Part shown: one piece after another, positions 13,691 through 21,602 of the stretch
Numbering within the stretch: the first letter of the stretch is position 1
How the letters are laid out: every line of letters begins with the position of its first letter
Source: Oscillospiraceae bacterium
GTDB lineage: Bacteria > Bacillota > Clostridia > Oscillospirales > Oscillospiraceae
Assembly (NCBI GenBank): GCA_016286665.1
Contig: JAEETX010000016.1
Location: 1-41,915 of the forward strand
Reading direction: 5' to 3'
DNA: 41,915 nucleotides
The notes under the pieces: generated by a model
The model's input: only the letters and a program-made list of their open reading frames with translations
What the model was told of the DNA's origin: nothing
Databases searched by the model: none
Program-made: the position numbers and the translations under genes

Positions 13691-15904
13691 TTATCTCGAC
13701 AAATACCGGTAGAGCATCACCGCCAGCTCCTGGCGGGTGGCCCCTTCCGCAGGGCGGAACGCGCCGCTGCGGTCGCCCTGCACCACGCCCAGGCCCTTGG
13801 CGATGGCCACATAGCCCAGGTCCTCTTCGGGGATCTCCTCCTCATCGGTGAAGCCGGTGCGGAAAATGCCCTGCAGCTTCGCGGCCTCCTGCATGCCGCT
13901 GAGGCTGACGAAGCAGCGGCAAAGCTCCGTGCGCGTCACAAGGCGCGTCGGATTCTGCTCCCGCGTGGCGATGAAGCCCTGGTAATAGGCCGAGGAATAG
14001 ATGCTCTCCAGTTCTTCATCCGACGCGTCGGCATAGGTCCCGTAATCCGGCTGCCAGCCCACGGCGGAGAGCATCAGCAGCAGCATATCCAGCTCCGTCA
14101 CCGGGGCCTTGGGCTGGAACTCGCTGACGCCGTACCAGCCAACGCCGTATTTCGCCAGGGTCTCGATCTCCTTCCGGGCGTAGCTCTCCTCCAGGTCCTC
14201 GTAGACGGGCAGGGGGTTTTCCCCGCTCCAGTCATGGTATTCCGCCTCGCCGGTGACGGCGTCGACGCCGCCGACCCAGCCGTTGCCCGCATCGGGCAGG
14301 TAGACCAGCAGCCAGCGGCGGGGGCTCTCCCAATCGTCCTTATCCTCCGGAACGGTGACGTAGCAGAGCTTCGCCCGATAATAGCTCAGGAAGCTGTCCA
14401 TGGCAGCCTCCTCCCCCACCAGGGGGCCGGAGGGACCGAAGCACATCTCCTCGTCCCACTGGGCGGAGAAGGAATCCACAAAGCCGGTATGGGCGTTGAC
14501 GGTGACGAAAATGGTGTTCATGGGGCAGCGGAAGCCCGCTTCCATGCGGGTATAGGTGAAGCTGTTGACGGGCACGCCCCAGCGGCTCTGGTTCGCCCAG
14601 GTCTGCTCGCAGAGGGGCAGCCAATCGCCGTAGCGCTTTTCCAGGAAACGGAGGGCGGCCTCGGAGATGCCGGGCTCCGCCCCTTCCTCCCGCTCCTTCC
14701 AGCCGAAGCCGCTGTAGCGGGTATAGAGGCCCTGTATCTCGCCGGTGCGGGCGTCGGCGGTGAATTCCTTCCACACCGTGGGCACATAGCCGCTGTCCGT
14801 CAGTTCCTCATATTCCTTGCGGCTCAGGCCGAATTCCGGCCCTGTGAGGGTGCGGCTCAGGCGGAAGAACGCGGTGACCGTATCGTCCTGCTCCTCCCCC
14901 TCCGGCAGCTCGGCGGGGTCCACGCTGGGCTGGGCGGCCCGGTAGGTCACGGTGCCCACCTCATAGTCTTCGGTGATGCCGAAGGCCTCCTCCGCCATGG
15001 CGGCGGCCTTCAGTGCTTCCCCGTCCAGCACGCCGTCGAATTTCTCCGCGGCGGCGGTCTCCTGGGGGGTGAGGCCCTTGGCGTCGTCCGCAGCCGCGGC
15101 TTCTTCCGCTTCCGGCGCTAAGCCGTTGGCGCCGCCGCCCCGCATGCCGCCGTCCCAGCGGTCCAGCAGGGCGCCGGTCTGGGCGTCCACCATGACGCTG
15201 CTGTCCATGCTCACAAAATAGGTCAGGCGCACTTCGTGCTTCTCATAGTCGGAATAGGACCAGCTCAGCTCGCTGCTGAGCGCGCCCCGCAGGATCTGCA
15301 GGGCCTGCTCCGGGGTGACGGCTGGCACGCCGGAGGGAACGCCGCCCTTGAGGAAGACCCCCGCGTCATCCCGGGAGAAGGAGGTCAGCGCTCCGTCGGA
15401 GGTGCGGAAATTGAGATAGAAGCCCATCTCCGTCTCCACCCCGTTGAGGGTGAGGGTGCCGGAGACGGAATAGCGGCCGTAGTCCCGCAGCCGGTCCTGC
15501 TGCTCCCGAAGGACAAAGCCCTCGTTGGCGTCCAGGACCTTGGGCAGGAAAGCTTCCGCCGCCGCTTGGGCGTCCTCGAAGGTAAAGGAGGGGAAGTGGA
15601 GGCCGGAGGAACGGGAATACTCCTCGTTGTAGTCGTAACGGTCCAGGGAATAGACCTTCCCGTTGTCGTCACAGGTGACGTAGAGGCCCTCGTCCTCTTT
15701 CTCCCAGTTCAGCCACCACCAGGTGGCGTCGCCGTAGTTATAGCTGTCGCCGTTGAAGGAGGTGTAGTCGTCCCCGATGTCCAGGGTGGTCTTGACCTGG
15801 AGGATCACCTTCTTCATCTGCTCCTCCGTCGATTCTGCGGCGGCGGGCATGCCCAGAGCCAGCAGCAGCACAAGGGCCAGGATCAGGCTGACGGTTCGTT
15901 TCAT
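13691..15904 (-). CDS. Secreted YcdB/YcdC-domain protein with C-terminal SLH-like region
   Basis: A 737-residue exported protein. The start at 15904 follows GAAAGGAG; the first 24 residues (MKRTVSLILALVLLLALGMP then AAAE) are a signal peptide. The body contains PepSY-like/YcdB repeats (for example VTPEQALQILRGALSSELSW and AQTGALLDRWDGGM), each ending in the DAxTGxI-type turn seen again as DARTGEIQGLY, NAHTGFVDSF and DAVTGEAEYHD. The last ~170 residues resemble S-layer homology repeats, ending YVAIAKGLGVVQGD and the ATRQELAVMLYRYL repeat. It should be attached to secondary wall polymers. Family proteins are linked to spore or cell surface but have no proven enzyme activity. Confidence 0.85.
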   Translation of the reverse strand: MKRTVSLILALVLLLALGMPAAAESTEEQMKKVILQVKTTLDIGDDYTSFNGDSYNYGDATWWWLNWEKEDEGLYVTCDDNGKVYSLDRYDYNEEYSRSSGLHFPSFTFEDAQAAAEAFLPKVLDANEGFVLREQQDRLRDYGRYSVSGTLTLNGVETEMGFYLNFRTSDGALTSFSRDDAGVFLKGGVPSGVPAVTPEQALQILRGALSSELSWSYSDYEKHEVRLTYFVSMDSSVMVDAQTGALLDRWDGGMRGGGANGLAPEAEEAAAADDAKGLTPQETAAAEKFDGVLDGEALKAAAMAEEAFGITEDYEVGTVTYRAAQPSVDPAELPEGEEQDDTVTAFFRLSRTLTGPEFGLSRKEYEELTDSGYVPTVWKEFTADARTGEIQGLYTRYSGFGWKEREEGAEPGISEAALRFLEKRYGDWLPLCEQTWANQSRWGVPVNSFTYTRMEAGFRCPMNTIFVTVNAHTGFVDSFSAQWDEEMCFGPSGPLVGEEAAMDSFLSYYRAKLCYVTVPEDKDDWESPRRWLLVYLPDAGNGWVGGVDAVTGEAEYHDWSGENPLPVYEDLEESYARKEIETLAKYGVGWYGVSEFQPKAPVTELDMLLLMLSAVGWQPDYGTYADASDEELESIYSSAYYQGFIATREQNPTRLVTRTELCRCFVSLSGMQEAAKLQGIFRTGFTDEEEIPEEDLGYVAIAKGLGVVQGDRSGAFRPAEGATRQELAVMLYRYLSR

Positions 15905-16001
15905 GTTTTTCGCTCCTTTCGGATCGGTTGTTGTCTTCTTTGACGCACCCCAAGCCAAAATGTTCCCGCAAATGCAGGATTTCCTTTTCATCATGCCTCG
16001 C

Positions 16002-16326
16002 AGAGTTCGCGCCCGCAGGCGCGAATTAAGTCGGAACATTTTTCGCACGGACATGTGCCGGGCGAAAAATACCTTTCACGGAGCGGACTTCGTCGTCACA
16101 AGCTCCATATCGTTCGCTTCGGTCCGATGGACCAAAGCTCATTCATTCCGCTGCTCCTCCTCTCAAAACGGAAGCTCTGCTTCCATTTTGAAAAGGACGT
16201 TTCGGTGGAATGTTCGAGCAGTGCCGCTTGCGGCGCTGCGACGGATTCTGCCGAATAAGGACGCAGTGCGGGGAGCGGAGTGCAAGCCTTCTCAAATCGC
16301 AACCCAGCGAAGCGGTTGCGATTTGA
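16002..16326 (-). repeat. Dispersed structured repeat, copy 2 (six hairpins)
   Basis: Same order of hairpins as copy 1 at 3841-4167: 16006-16025 (loop CGCA), 16038-16070 (ATTTTTCGC with complement), GGTCC/GGACC near 16128-16140, GGAAGC/GCTTCC within matching A and T runs near 16165-16190, a long arm closed by TTCGGTGGAAT and an imperfect complement with inner stem GCAGTGCCGC (about 16200-16256), and CAAATCGCAACC with complement near 16295-16324. It starts immediately after the cinA stop in the same sense and ends about 100 bases before the YcdB-like start. The ~97 bases between its end and that gene hold only the ribosome binding site. Confidence 0.85.
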
Positions 16327-17580
16327 TTAAAGGCAGCCCGTCAGATAACGGCGGATCAGGTCGAAGGCGAAGGAGGCGGCGTAGACCCTGGCCCACTCCC
16401 GGTCCTTCCCCATCTGGATGGGCTTCACGACGGTCCCCTCCGGGGAAGCGAAGCCCACGAAGCCGGTGCCCACGGGAGTGCCCCGCTCGTCGCTGTTCGG
16501 GCCGGCGCAGCCGGTGACGGACACGGCCAGGTCGCTGCCGCAGACCCGCCGGACCCCCTCCGCCATGGCCTTGGCGGTCTGAGCGCTGACGGCCCCGAAT
16601 TCATCCAAAGTCTCCTGGGGCACGCCCAGCACATGGTGCTTCACATAATTCGTGTAGCACACCACGCCCCCCATAAAGGCGCTGCTGGCCCCGGACTGAT
16701 CGGTGAAGCGCTTGGCGATGAGGCCGCCGGTGCAGCTCTCCGCGGCGGCGAAGGTCAGGCCCTTTTCCTTCAGCAGCCGGAGGCAGACGCTCTCCAGCTT
16801 GTCTTCGTCCACGGCGTACACCAGGTCGCCCAGTTCCGCACGCACCTTCGCCACCACGGGCTCCAGCATCCTTTCCGCGGCTGCCTCGTCCGGGGCCTTG
16901 GCGGTGGCCCGCAGGCGCACCTCCGCCGTGCCGGCGTAGGGGGCCAGGGTGGGGTTCGTGAGGCTCTCCATATAGTCGTGCAGCTTCGCCTCCACGCTGC
17001 TCTCCCCCAGGCCGAAGATGCGGATGTCCCTGCTCAGCAGGATCTCGTCCGTCGCCCCCCGGAGATAGGGGATCACCCCGGTCTCCAGCATGAGACGCAT
17101 TTCCCGGGGAGGGCCGGGCAGCTGGATCACCGTGGTCTCCCCCGCCGTGAAGGCAAAGCCGGGGGCGGTGCCGTTCCCGTTGGAGAAGACGGTGCAGCCC
17201 TCCGGCAGCATGGCCTGGCGCAGGTTGTTTTCCGGCATCTCACGGTTTTTCTGGGCGAAGAAGGCGCGGATCTTCTCCGCCTCCTCCTCGTGCAGGACGA
17301 GCTTCGCCCCGAAGACCTCGCAGACGATGTCCTTGGTGAGGTCGTCGTAGGTGGGGCCAAGGCCCCCGGTGGTGATGATGAGGTTGGCCCGCTCTCCGGC
17401 GATCCGGGCCGCCTGACGCAGCCGGTCGGGATTGTCCCCCACCACGCTCTGCCAGTAGACGCCGATGCCCATGCCCCGCAGGGCGGCGCTCAGCTCCCTG
17501 GCGTTGGTGTTCACGATGTCCCCCAGCAGCAGCTCCGTGCCCACGCAGAGGATCTCCGCTTTCCAGTTTTCAGCTTTCAT
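16327..17580 (-). CDS. cinA: Competence/damage-inducible protein CinA with nicotinamide-nucleotide amidase domain
   Basis: CinA combines an N-terminal molybdopterin-binding-like domain (residues ~5-175: AEILCVGTELLLGDIVNTNA, TTGGLGPTYDDLT, PGPPREM), which acts as an ADP-ribose pyrophosphatase in studied members, with a C-terminal CinA domain (TFAAAESCTGGLIAKRFTD, GVVCYTNYVKHHVLGV, VSVTGCAGPNSDERGTPVG) that deamidates nicotinamide mononucleotide in NAD recycling. The 417-residue length is normal. The start at 17580 (MKAENW) overlaps the thiI stop by 11 bases, so the two are coupled. Its stop is followed directly by structured repeat copy 2. Confidence 0.94.
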   Translation of the reverse strand: MKAENWKAEILCVGTELLLGDIVNTNARELSAALRGMGIGVYWQSVVGDNPDRLRQAARIAGERANLIITTGGLGPTYDDLTKDIVCEVFGAKLVLHEEEAEKIRAFFAQKNREMPENNLRQAMLPEGCTVFSNGNGTAPGFAFTAGETTVIQLPGPPREMRLMLETGVIPYLRGATDEILLSRDIRIFGLGESSVEAKLHDYMESLTNPTLAPYAGTAEVRLRATAKAPDEAAAERMLEPVVAKVRAELGDLVYAVDEDKLESVCLRLLKEKGLTFAAAESCTGGLIAKRFTDQSGASSAFMGGVVCYTNYVKHHVLGVPQETLDEFGAVSAQTAKAMAEGVRRVCGSDLAVSVTGCAGPNSDERGTPVGTGFVGFASPEGTVVKPIQMGKDREWARVYAASFAFDLIRRYLTGCL

Positions 17581-18751
17581 GCTTGATCTGCACCCTTTCC
17601 GTGCCCGCAAGGGCCTCTTTGATCAGCGCCTCCACGTCCAGGACGCTCTCCGCCTCCGCCACCTCCTCCGGGGTGGGACGGGTGCGGGGATGCTTCGGGG
17701 TGAAGACGGTACAGCAGTCCTCATAGGGGAGGATGCTGGTTTCATACGTGCCCAGCTCCCGGGCCTTTCGGATGATCTCCTCCTTGTCCATGCCGATGAG
17801 CGGCCGCAGCACCGGCAGCGTCAGGGGCGCTTCCGTGCACCGCAGGGCCTCCATGGTCTGGCTGGCCACCTGCCCCAGGTTTTCCCCCGTCACCAGAGCG
17901 CCGCAGCCGTTGGCCAGGGCCACTTCCTGGCTGAGGCGCATCATGAAGCGGCGCATGATGAGGGTGAAATAAGGCTCCGGGCACTTGTCCCGAATCTCCT
18001 CCTGAATATGGGTGAAGGGGATGACCTCCACCGTCAGCCGCCCGCACCAGGGCAGCAGCAGCTTCGCCAGGTCCAGCACCTTCTGTCTGGCAAGCTCGCT
18101 GGTATAGGGGAAGGAGAAGAAGTGGACGGGGATGATCTGCACCCCCCGTCGGGCGATCATCCAGGTGGCCACGGGGCTGTCGATGCCGCCGGAAAGGAGG
18201 CTTACCGCCCGGCCGCAGGTGCCCACGGGCAGCCCCCCCGCCGCCGGCTCGCCCCCGGCGTGGACATAGGCCGCCTGCTCCCGGATCTCCACATTCACCT
18301 CCAGGTCGGGGTCGTGCATATCCGCCGGGAGATCGGGGAAGGCTTCCCCGATGACGGAGCCCACATACTGGCTCAGCTGGATGGAGGTCATGGGGAAGGT
18401 CTTGTCGCTGCGCTTGGATTCCACCTTGAAGCTCTTTGCCTTTCTCAGCTGGTCCCCCAGGTATTCCACCGCTGTCCGGGCGATGGCCTCCTTCTCCTTG
18501 GGACAGGCGGCGGCCCGGCAGACGGCGATGACGCCGAAGATCTGGTGGCAGCGGCGGAAAGCTTCCTCCATGTCGATGCTTTCGGAGAGCGGCTCCACAT
18601 AGACCGTGGACTGGACGGAGGTGATGCGGAACTCCCCCAGGCTCCGCAGCCGCCGGGCCACGTTGGCCCGCAGCCGGTCCTCAAAGAAATGGCGGTTCAG
18701 GCCCTTGAGCACCAGCTCGCCGGGCTTCAGCAGGATCATATCGTTCATCAT
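17570..18751 (-). CDS. thiI: tRNA 4-thiouridine synthetase / thiazole sulfurtransferase ThiI
   Basis: ThiI adenylates U8 of tRNA and transfers sulfur to make 4-thiouridine; in some bacteria it also supplies sulfur for thiazole. The 393-residue protein has a ferredoxin-like and THUMP region (1-170) and a PP-loop domain with SLLSGGIDSPVATWM. The rhodanese domain of the E. coli enzyme is missing, as in Bacillus-type ThiI, so sulfur must come from a separate cysteine desulfurase. A GGAG box lies five bases before the ATG at 18751 and eight before a second ATG at 18748, so either start is possible. A consensus promoter precedes it and cinA follows with overlap. Confidence 0.94.
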   Translation of the reverse strand: MMNDMILLKPGELVLKGLNRHFFEDRLRANVARRLRSLGEFRITSVQSTVYVEPLSESIDMEEAFRRCHQIFGVIAVCRAAACPKEKEAIARTAVEYLGDQLRKAKSFKVESKRSDKTFPMTSIQLSQYVGSVIGEAFPDLPADMHDPDLEVNVEIREQAAYVHAGGEPAAGGLPVGTCGRAVSLLSGGIDSPVATWMIARRGVQIIPVHFFSFPYTSELARQKVLDLAKLLLPWCGRLTVEVIPFTHIQEEIRDKCPEPYFTLIMRRFMMRLSQEVALANGCGALVTGENLGQVASQTMEALRCTEAPLTLPVLRPLIGMDKEEIIRKARELGTYETSILPYEDCCTVFTPKHPRTRPTPEEVAEAESVLDVEALIKEALAGTERVQIKHES

Positions 18752-18780
18752 TGGCGCTCCGTTTTTCCGTATTTCCTCAT

Positions 18781-18809
18781 ATTTTATCCCCGGAGCATCT
18801 TCCTGTCAA
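18781..18809 (-). promoter_or_regulatory. Sigma-A promoter of thiI-cinA
   Basis: On the reverse strand TTGACA (18804-18809), a 17-base spacer and TAAAAT (18781-18786) stand about 30 bases upstream of the thiI start. Confidence 0.82.
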
Positions 18810-18877
18810 CCGAGGCATATTCCTGTTACTGTATCGTGTATATCGCGCCGGCTGCGCCGGGGAAAGGGGAGGTCATC

Positions 18878-20086
18878 ATGAGATTAGGGAAGCGCTGCTG
18901 CGCATTTCTGCTGGTTTTGGCGCTGCTGCCCGGGAACATCGCGCGGGCGGAGGCGGAGGAGGTTTTCGACCCGGAGCCCTGGGAGAGCGTGGAAGCCCTC
19001 GGCAGCGTGGAGGACGTGGCGGCGCGGGTGGGGGCCGCGGTGCTGATGGAGCGGGAGACGGGGACCTGCCTCTATGCCCACAATCCCCATGAAAGGCTGG
19101 AGCCCGCCAGCGTCACCAAGATCATGACCATGCTGCTGGTGTGCGAGGCCCTGGACGGAGGCGGCCTGCGGGAGGATCAGCCCGTGCGCTGCTCCGCTCA
19201 CGCCGCCTCCATGGGAGGCAGCCAGATCTTCCTCAAGGAAGGGGAAGAAATGCGCCTGGACGACCTGCTGAAAAGCGTGGCGGTGGCCTCGGCCAACGAC
19301 GCCGCCGTGGCCCTGGCGGAGGAGATCGCCGGGAGCGAAGGGGAATTCGTCCGGCGCATGAACGAGCGGGCAAAAGAGCTGGGCATGGCGGACACGACAT
19401 TTGCCAACTGCACGGGCCTCCCCACGGAGGAGGAGCACCTGACCAGCGCCTGGGACATCGCCCTCATGAGCCGGGCGCTGCTGGGCCACGACCGCATCCG
19501 GGCGTACACCGGCATCTGGACCGACAGCATCCGGGACGGGGCCTTCGGGCTGGCGAACACCAACAAGCTGGTGCGCTACTACGAGGGCTGCACCGGCCTC
19601 AAGACCGGCTTCACCCAGGGGGCCATGTACTGTCTGGCCGCCTCCGCATGCCGGGACGGGACGGAATATATCGCTGTCGTCCTGCACGCGGAAACGAGCG
19701 CCGAGCGCTTCGAGGCGGCGAAGCTTCTGCTGAACCATGCCTTCGCCGTGTGGCAGCTGGTGGACGCCCTGCCCGACGGGGCCCTGCCGCCGGTGGCCGT
19801 GACCCTGGGAAAGGAGAAAACCATCCAGCCGGTCATGAGCGGCGAGACGAAGCTGGTGATGAAAAAGGAGGAGGCCGCCGCTCTGCGCAAGGAGCTGGAG
19901 CTGCCGCGGGAGATCGAAGCGCCGGTAGCCGCGGGGCAGCAGCTGGGCTGTCTGCTTCTGCTGGACGGCCGGGGCCGGGAGCTGCTGCGCCTCGCCGTGA
20001 CGGCCCCGGAGGCGGTGGAGCGCCTGGGCTGGGGCAGGGTCTTCCTCCTTTGTCTGCGTTCCCTGCTGACGGGCCGGACTTCCTGA
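18878..20086 (+). CDS. dacF: D-alanyl-D-alanine carboxypeptidase (PBP5/DacF type)
   Basis: A 402-residue secreted serine carboxypeptidase that trims the terminal D-alanine from peptidoglycan stem peptides. It has an N-terminal signal segment (CCAFLLVLALLPGNIARAEA) and the three penicillin-binding motifs: S78-V-T-K81, S138-A-N140 and K242-T-G244. After the catalytic domain comes the beta-rich C-terminal domain of the PBP5 family; the final LGWGRVFLLCLRSLLTG may anchor it in the membrane. AAAGGGGAGG precedes the ATG at 18878. The DacF name follows general clostridial usage; DacA or DacB are equally possible by sequence alone. It diverges from thiI. Confidence 0.9.
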   Translation: MRLGKRCCAFLLVLALLPGNIARAEAEEVFDPEPWESVEALGSVEDVAARVGAAVLMERETGTCLYAHNPHERLEPASVTKIMTMLLVCEALDGGGLREDQPVRCSAHAASMGGSQIFLKEGEEMRLDDLLKSVAVASANDAAVALAEEIAGSEGEFVRRMNERAKELGMADTTFANCTGLPTEEEHLTSAWDIALMSRALLGHDRIRAYTGIWTDSIRDGAFGLANTNKLVRYYEGCTGLKTGFTQGAMYCLAASACRDGTEYIAVVLHAETSAERFEAAKLLLNHAFAVWQLVDALPDGALPPVAVTLGKEKTIQPVMSGETKLVMKKEEAAALRKELELPREIEAPVAAGQQLGCLLLLDGRGRELLRLAVTAPEAVERLGWGRVFLLCLRSLLTGRTS

Positions 20087-20131
20087 GATTCCGGGCTTCC
20101 GGAGATTTACAAAAAAGAAACAGCTTAGCTG

Positions 20132-20160
20132 TTGAAGTGCCGCCGGAATGATGCTATACT
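20132..20160 (+). promoter_or_regulatory. Promoter of the P-loop gene at 20217
   Basis: TTGAAG (20132-20137), a 17-base spacer ending TGC (extended -10) and TATACT (20155-20160). A small dyad AACAGC-TTA-GCTGTT (20119-20133) overlaps the -35 box and could be an operator. Confidence 0.75.
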
Positions 20161-20216
20161 GCTGGATAAGAACAGGTCGGCGATGCCGATGATCAAACGG
20201 ACAAAGGAGACGGGAC

Positions 20217-20627
20217 ATGGTCAAAGTAATCATGGGCGTGAAGGGCTCGGGCAAGACCAAGCTGCTCATCGAGATGGTGGAAAAAGCGCTGGAGGAATCC
20301 CAGGGCGACGTGGTGGTCATCGAAAAGGAGCGCAGCCTCACCTATGACATCCCCCATCAGGCCAGGCTGATCGTGGCCGCGAATTATGATTTCGGCTCCA
20401 CCGAATTCATGAAGGGCTTCATCAGCGCCATGCATGCCAGCAACTACGACATCACCCATGTGTTCATCGATAACCTCTATAAGATGTTCGAGGACAAATC
20501 CGTGGCCGGCGCGGAGGATTTCCTGGAATGGCTGGACACCTTCAGCCAGCGGGAGGGCATCCAGTTCACGCTGACGCTTTCCGCCCCCATCGAATCCGCC
20601 ACGGAGCGCATCAAAAAATATTTCTGA
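20217..20627 (+). CDS. Small P-loop ATP-binding protein of unknown role
   Basis: This 136-residue cytoplasmic protein begins with a Walker A loop, MGVKGSGKTKLL (G7 to K14), and has a likely Walker B strand ITHVFIDNLYKMF. It looks like a minimal P-loop NTPase conserved in Clostridia, sometimes labelled as twitching-motility or ATP-binding protein, but no partner genes for motility are here. A good AAAGGAG box and its own extended -10 promoter and terminator mark it as a one-gene unit. The reaction and substrate are unknown. Confidence 0.82.
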   Translation: MVKVIMGVKGSGKTKLLIEMVEKALEESQGDVVVIEKERSLTYDIPHQARLIVAANYDFGSTEFMKGFISAMHASNYDITHVFIDNLYKMFEDKSVAGAEDFLEWLDTFSQREGIQFTLTLSAPIESATERIKKYF

Positions 20628-20667
20628 ACCCGCCGGGGGAAACTCGCTACATTTTGTCGCATTTTTC

Positions 20668-20705
20668 CGGGAGCGCCGCTGTATCCTGCGGCGCTCCCGT
20701 TTTTT
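20668..20705 (+). terminator. Intrinsic terminator after the P-loop gene
   Basis: A 12-bp stem CGGGAGCGCCGC (20668-20679) with its complement (20688-20699), an eight-base loop and six Ts (20700-20705). Confidence 0.92.
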
Positions 20706-20809
20706 GTCGAAGCGTGTCGAACGCTTTGGATTGCAGGCCCCGGCGGAAGGGTGGTAAAGTTGCATGCGGGCAGAGGGACAGACCATCGCCCACAGAGGAG
20801 GAAGAAGCC

Positions 20810-21058
20810 ATGACCTACCGCGTTTTTTCCCAGCGCTGCCGCACTTCCGACGGGGTGCGCTATACCGGATGGGGCATCGAGGGCTTTGGAGAGGGGGAAG
20901 AAACCCTGCGGCTGGAGGATGTGACCGAGGACAAGCATTTTGCCCTGCTGCTGGCCGCCGCCCTGAACCGGGAACAGGCGGAACCGGCCCACGTTTTCGA
21001 CATCATTTCCGACTTTTTAGCCGATCCGGAGCTGAAAAGGTCTTTACTTGGGCGATAG
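20810..21058 (+). CDS. DUF6514-like small protein
   Basis: An 82-residue protein with a conserved-looking layout: an N-terminal strand pair (YRVFSQRCRTSDGVRYTGWG), a TLRLEDVTEDKHFALLLAAA segment and a C-terminal helix motif EPAHVFDIISDFLADP. The pattern (asymmetric strand, then a helix with a Cys/Asn-Arg core and a P-x-H-x2-D-x3-D end) recalls the DUF6514 proteins of Oscillospiraceae, whose role is unknown. AGAGGAGG precedes the ATG. The promoter of the next operon lies in its last codons, and a weak TTGCAG-18-TAAAGT pair may drive it. Confidence 0.65.
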   Translation: MTYRVFSQRCRTSDGVRYTGWGIEGFGEGEETLRLEDVTEDKHFALLLAAALNREQAEPAHVFDIISDFLADPELKRSLLGR

Positions 21059-21071
21059 GTTGGGTTATACT
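21043..21071 (+). promoter_or_regulatory. Promoter of the OadG/OadB pair
   Basis: TTTACT (21043-21048), a 17-base spacer and TATACT (21066-21071), overlapping the end of the DUF6514-like gene. It lies about 50 bases before the TTG start of the OadG-type gene. Confidence 0.7.
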
Positions 21072-21122
21072 GGGGCGTCATAAAATCGTGGCGGCCCTGG
21101 GGCCGCCGGGGAGGAAGCAAGC

Positions 21123-21602
21123 TTGAGCATTCTCGAACGCCTCAGCGACCCCGAACTGCTGGGCCAGATGACCGTGGGCCAGAAGATCGCCGGGGCCCTG
21201 GTCACCGCCGTCATCGGCATGCTGGTCTGTATGGTGGTCCTGGCCATCATCATGCTGGCGATCCGCATCATGCACGCCCTCATGAGCCGCAAGGCCGCCC
21301 CCGCGGCGGAAGCCCCCGCGGCTGTCGCCGCGCCGGCCAAGACGCAGCCGTCTTTGCCCGACGGGCAGTGCGGCGTCGCAAGCCCCTGCGCCGGAAAGGT
21401 GCAGGCCCTCAACGCCAGGGAAGGCGCCGCCGTCCGCATCGGCGACGTGCTGCTGCTGATGGAAGCGGGCGGCAGCCTGTTCCAGTTTCCCGCCCCCGCG
21501 GAGGGCAGGGTTTTGAAGCTCTGCGCCGCCGAGGGCGACAGCGTGGAGGCCGGGCAGGTCCTGGTCATTCTCAAGGAAAAGGAGGGCTCGGCCGATGCTT
21601 GA
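21123..21602 (+). CDS. OadG-type gamma subunit fused to a biotinyl-like domain lacking the acceptor lysine
   Basis: A 159-residue protein with one membrane helix (~22-48, IAGALVTAVIGMLVCMVVL), an Ala/Pro-rich linker (57-75) and a C-terminal biotinyl/lipoyl-type beta domain (82-152). Family biotin carriers have EAMKM with biotin on the lysine; here residues 114-118 read EAGGS, so the lysine is glycine and the domain cannot be biotinylated. The rest of the fold is intact (SPCAGKVQALNAREGAAVRIGDVLLLME, APAEGRVLKLCAAEGDSVEAGQVL split over two halves). TTG at 21123 follows GGAGG. It should anchor a sodium-pump decarboxylase; its stop overlaps the next gene by eight bases. Confidence 0.82.
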   Translation: MSILERLSDPELLGQMTVGQKIAGALVTAVIGMLVCMVVLAIIMLAIRIMHALMSRKAAPAAEAPAAVAAPAKTQPSLPDGQCGVASPCAGKVQALNAREGAAVRIGDVLLLMEAGGSLFQFPAPAEGRVLKLCAAEGDSVEAGQVLVILKEKEGSADA

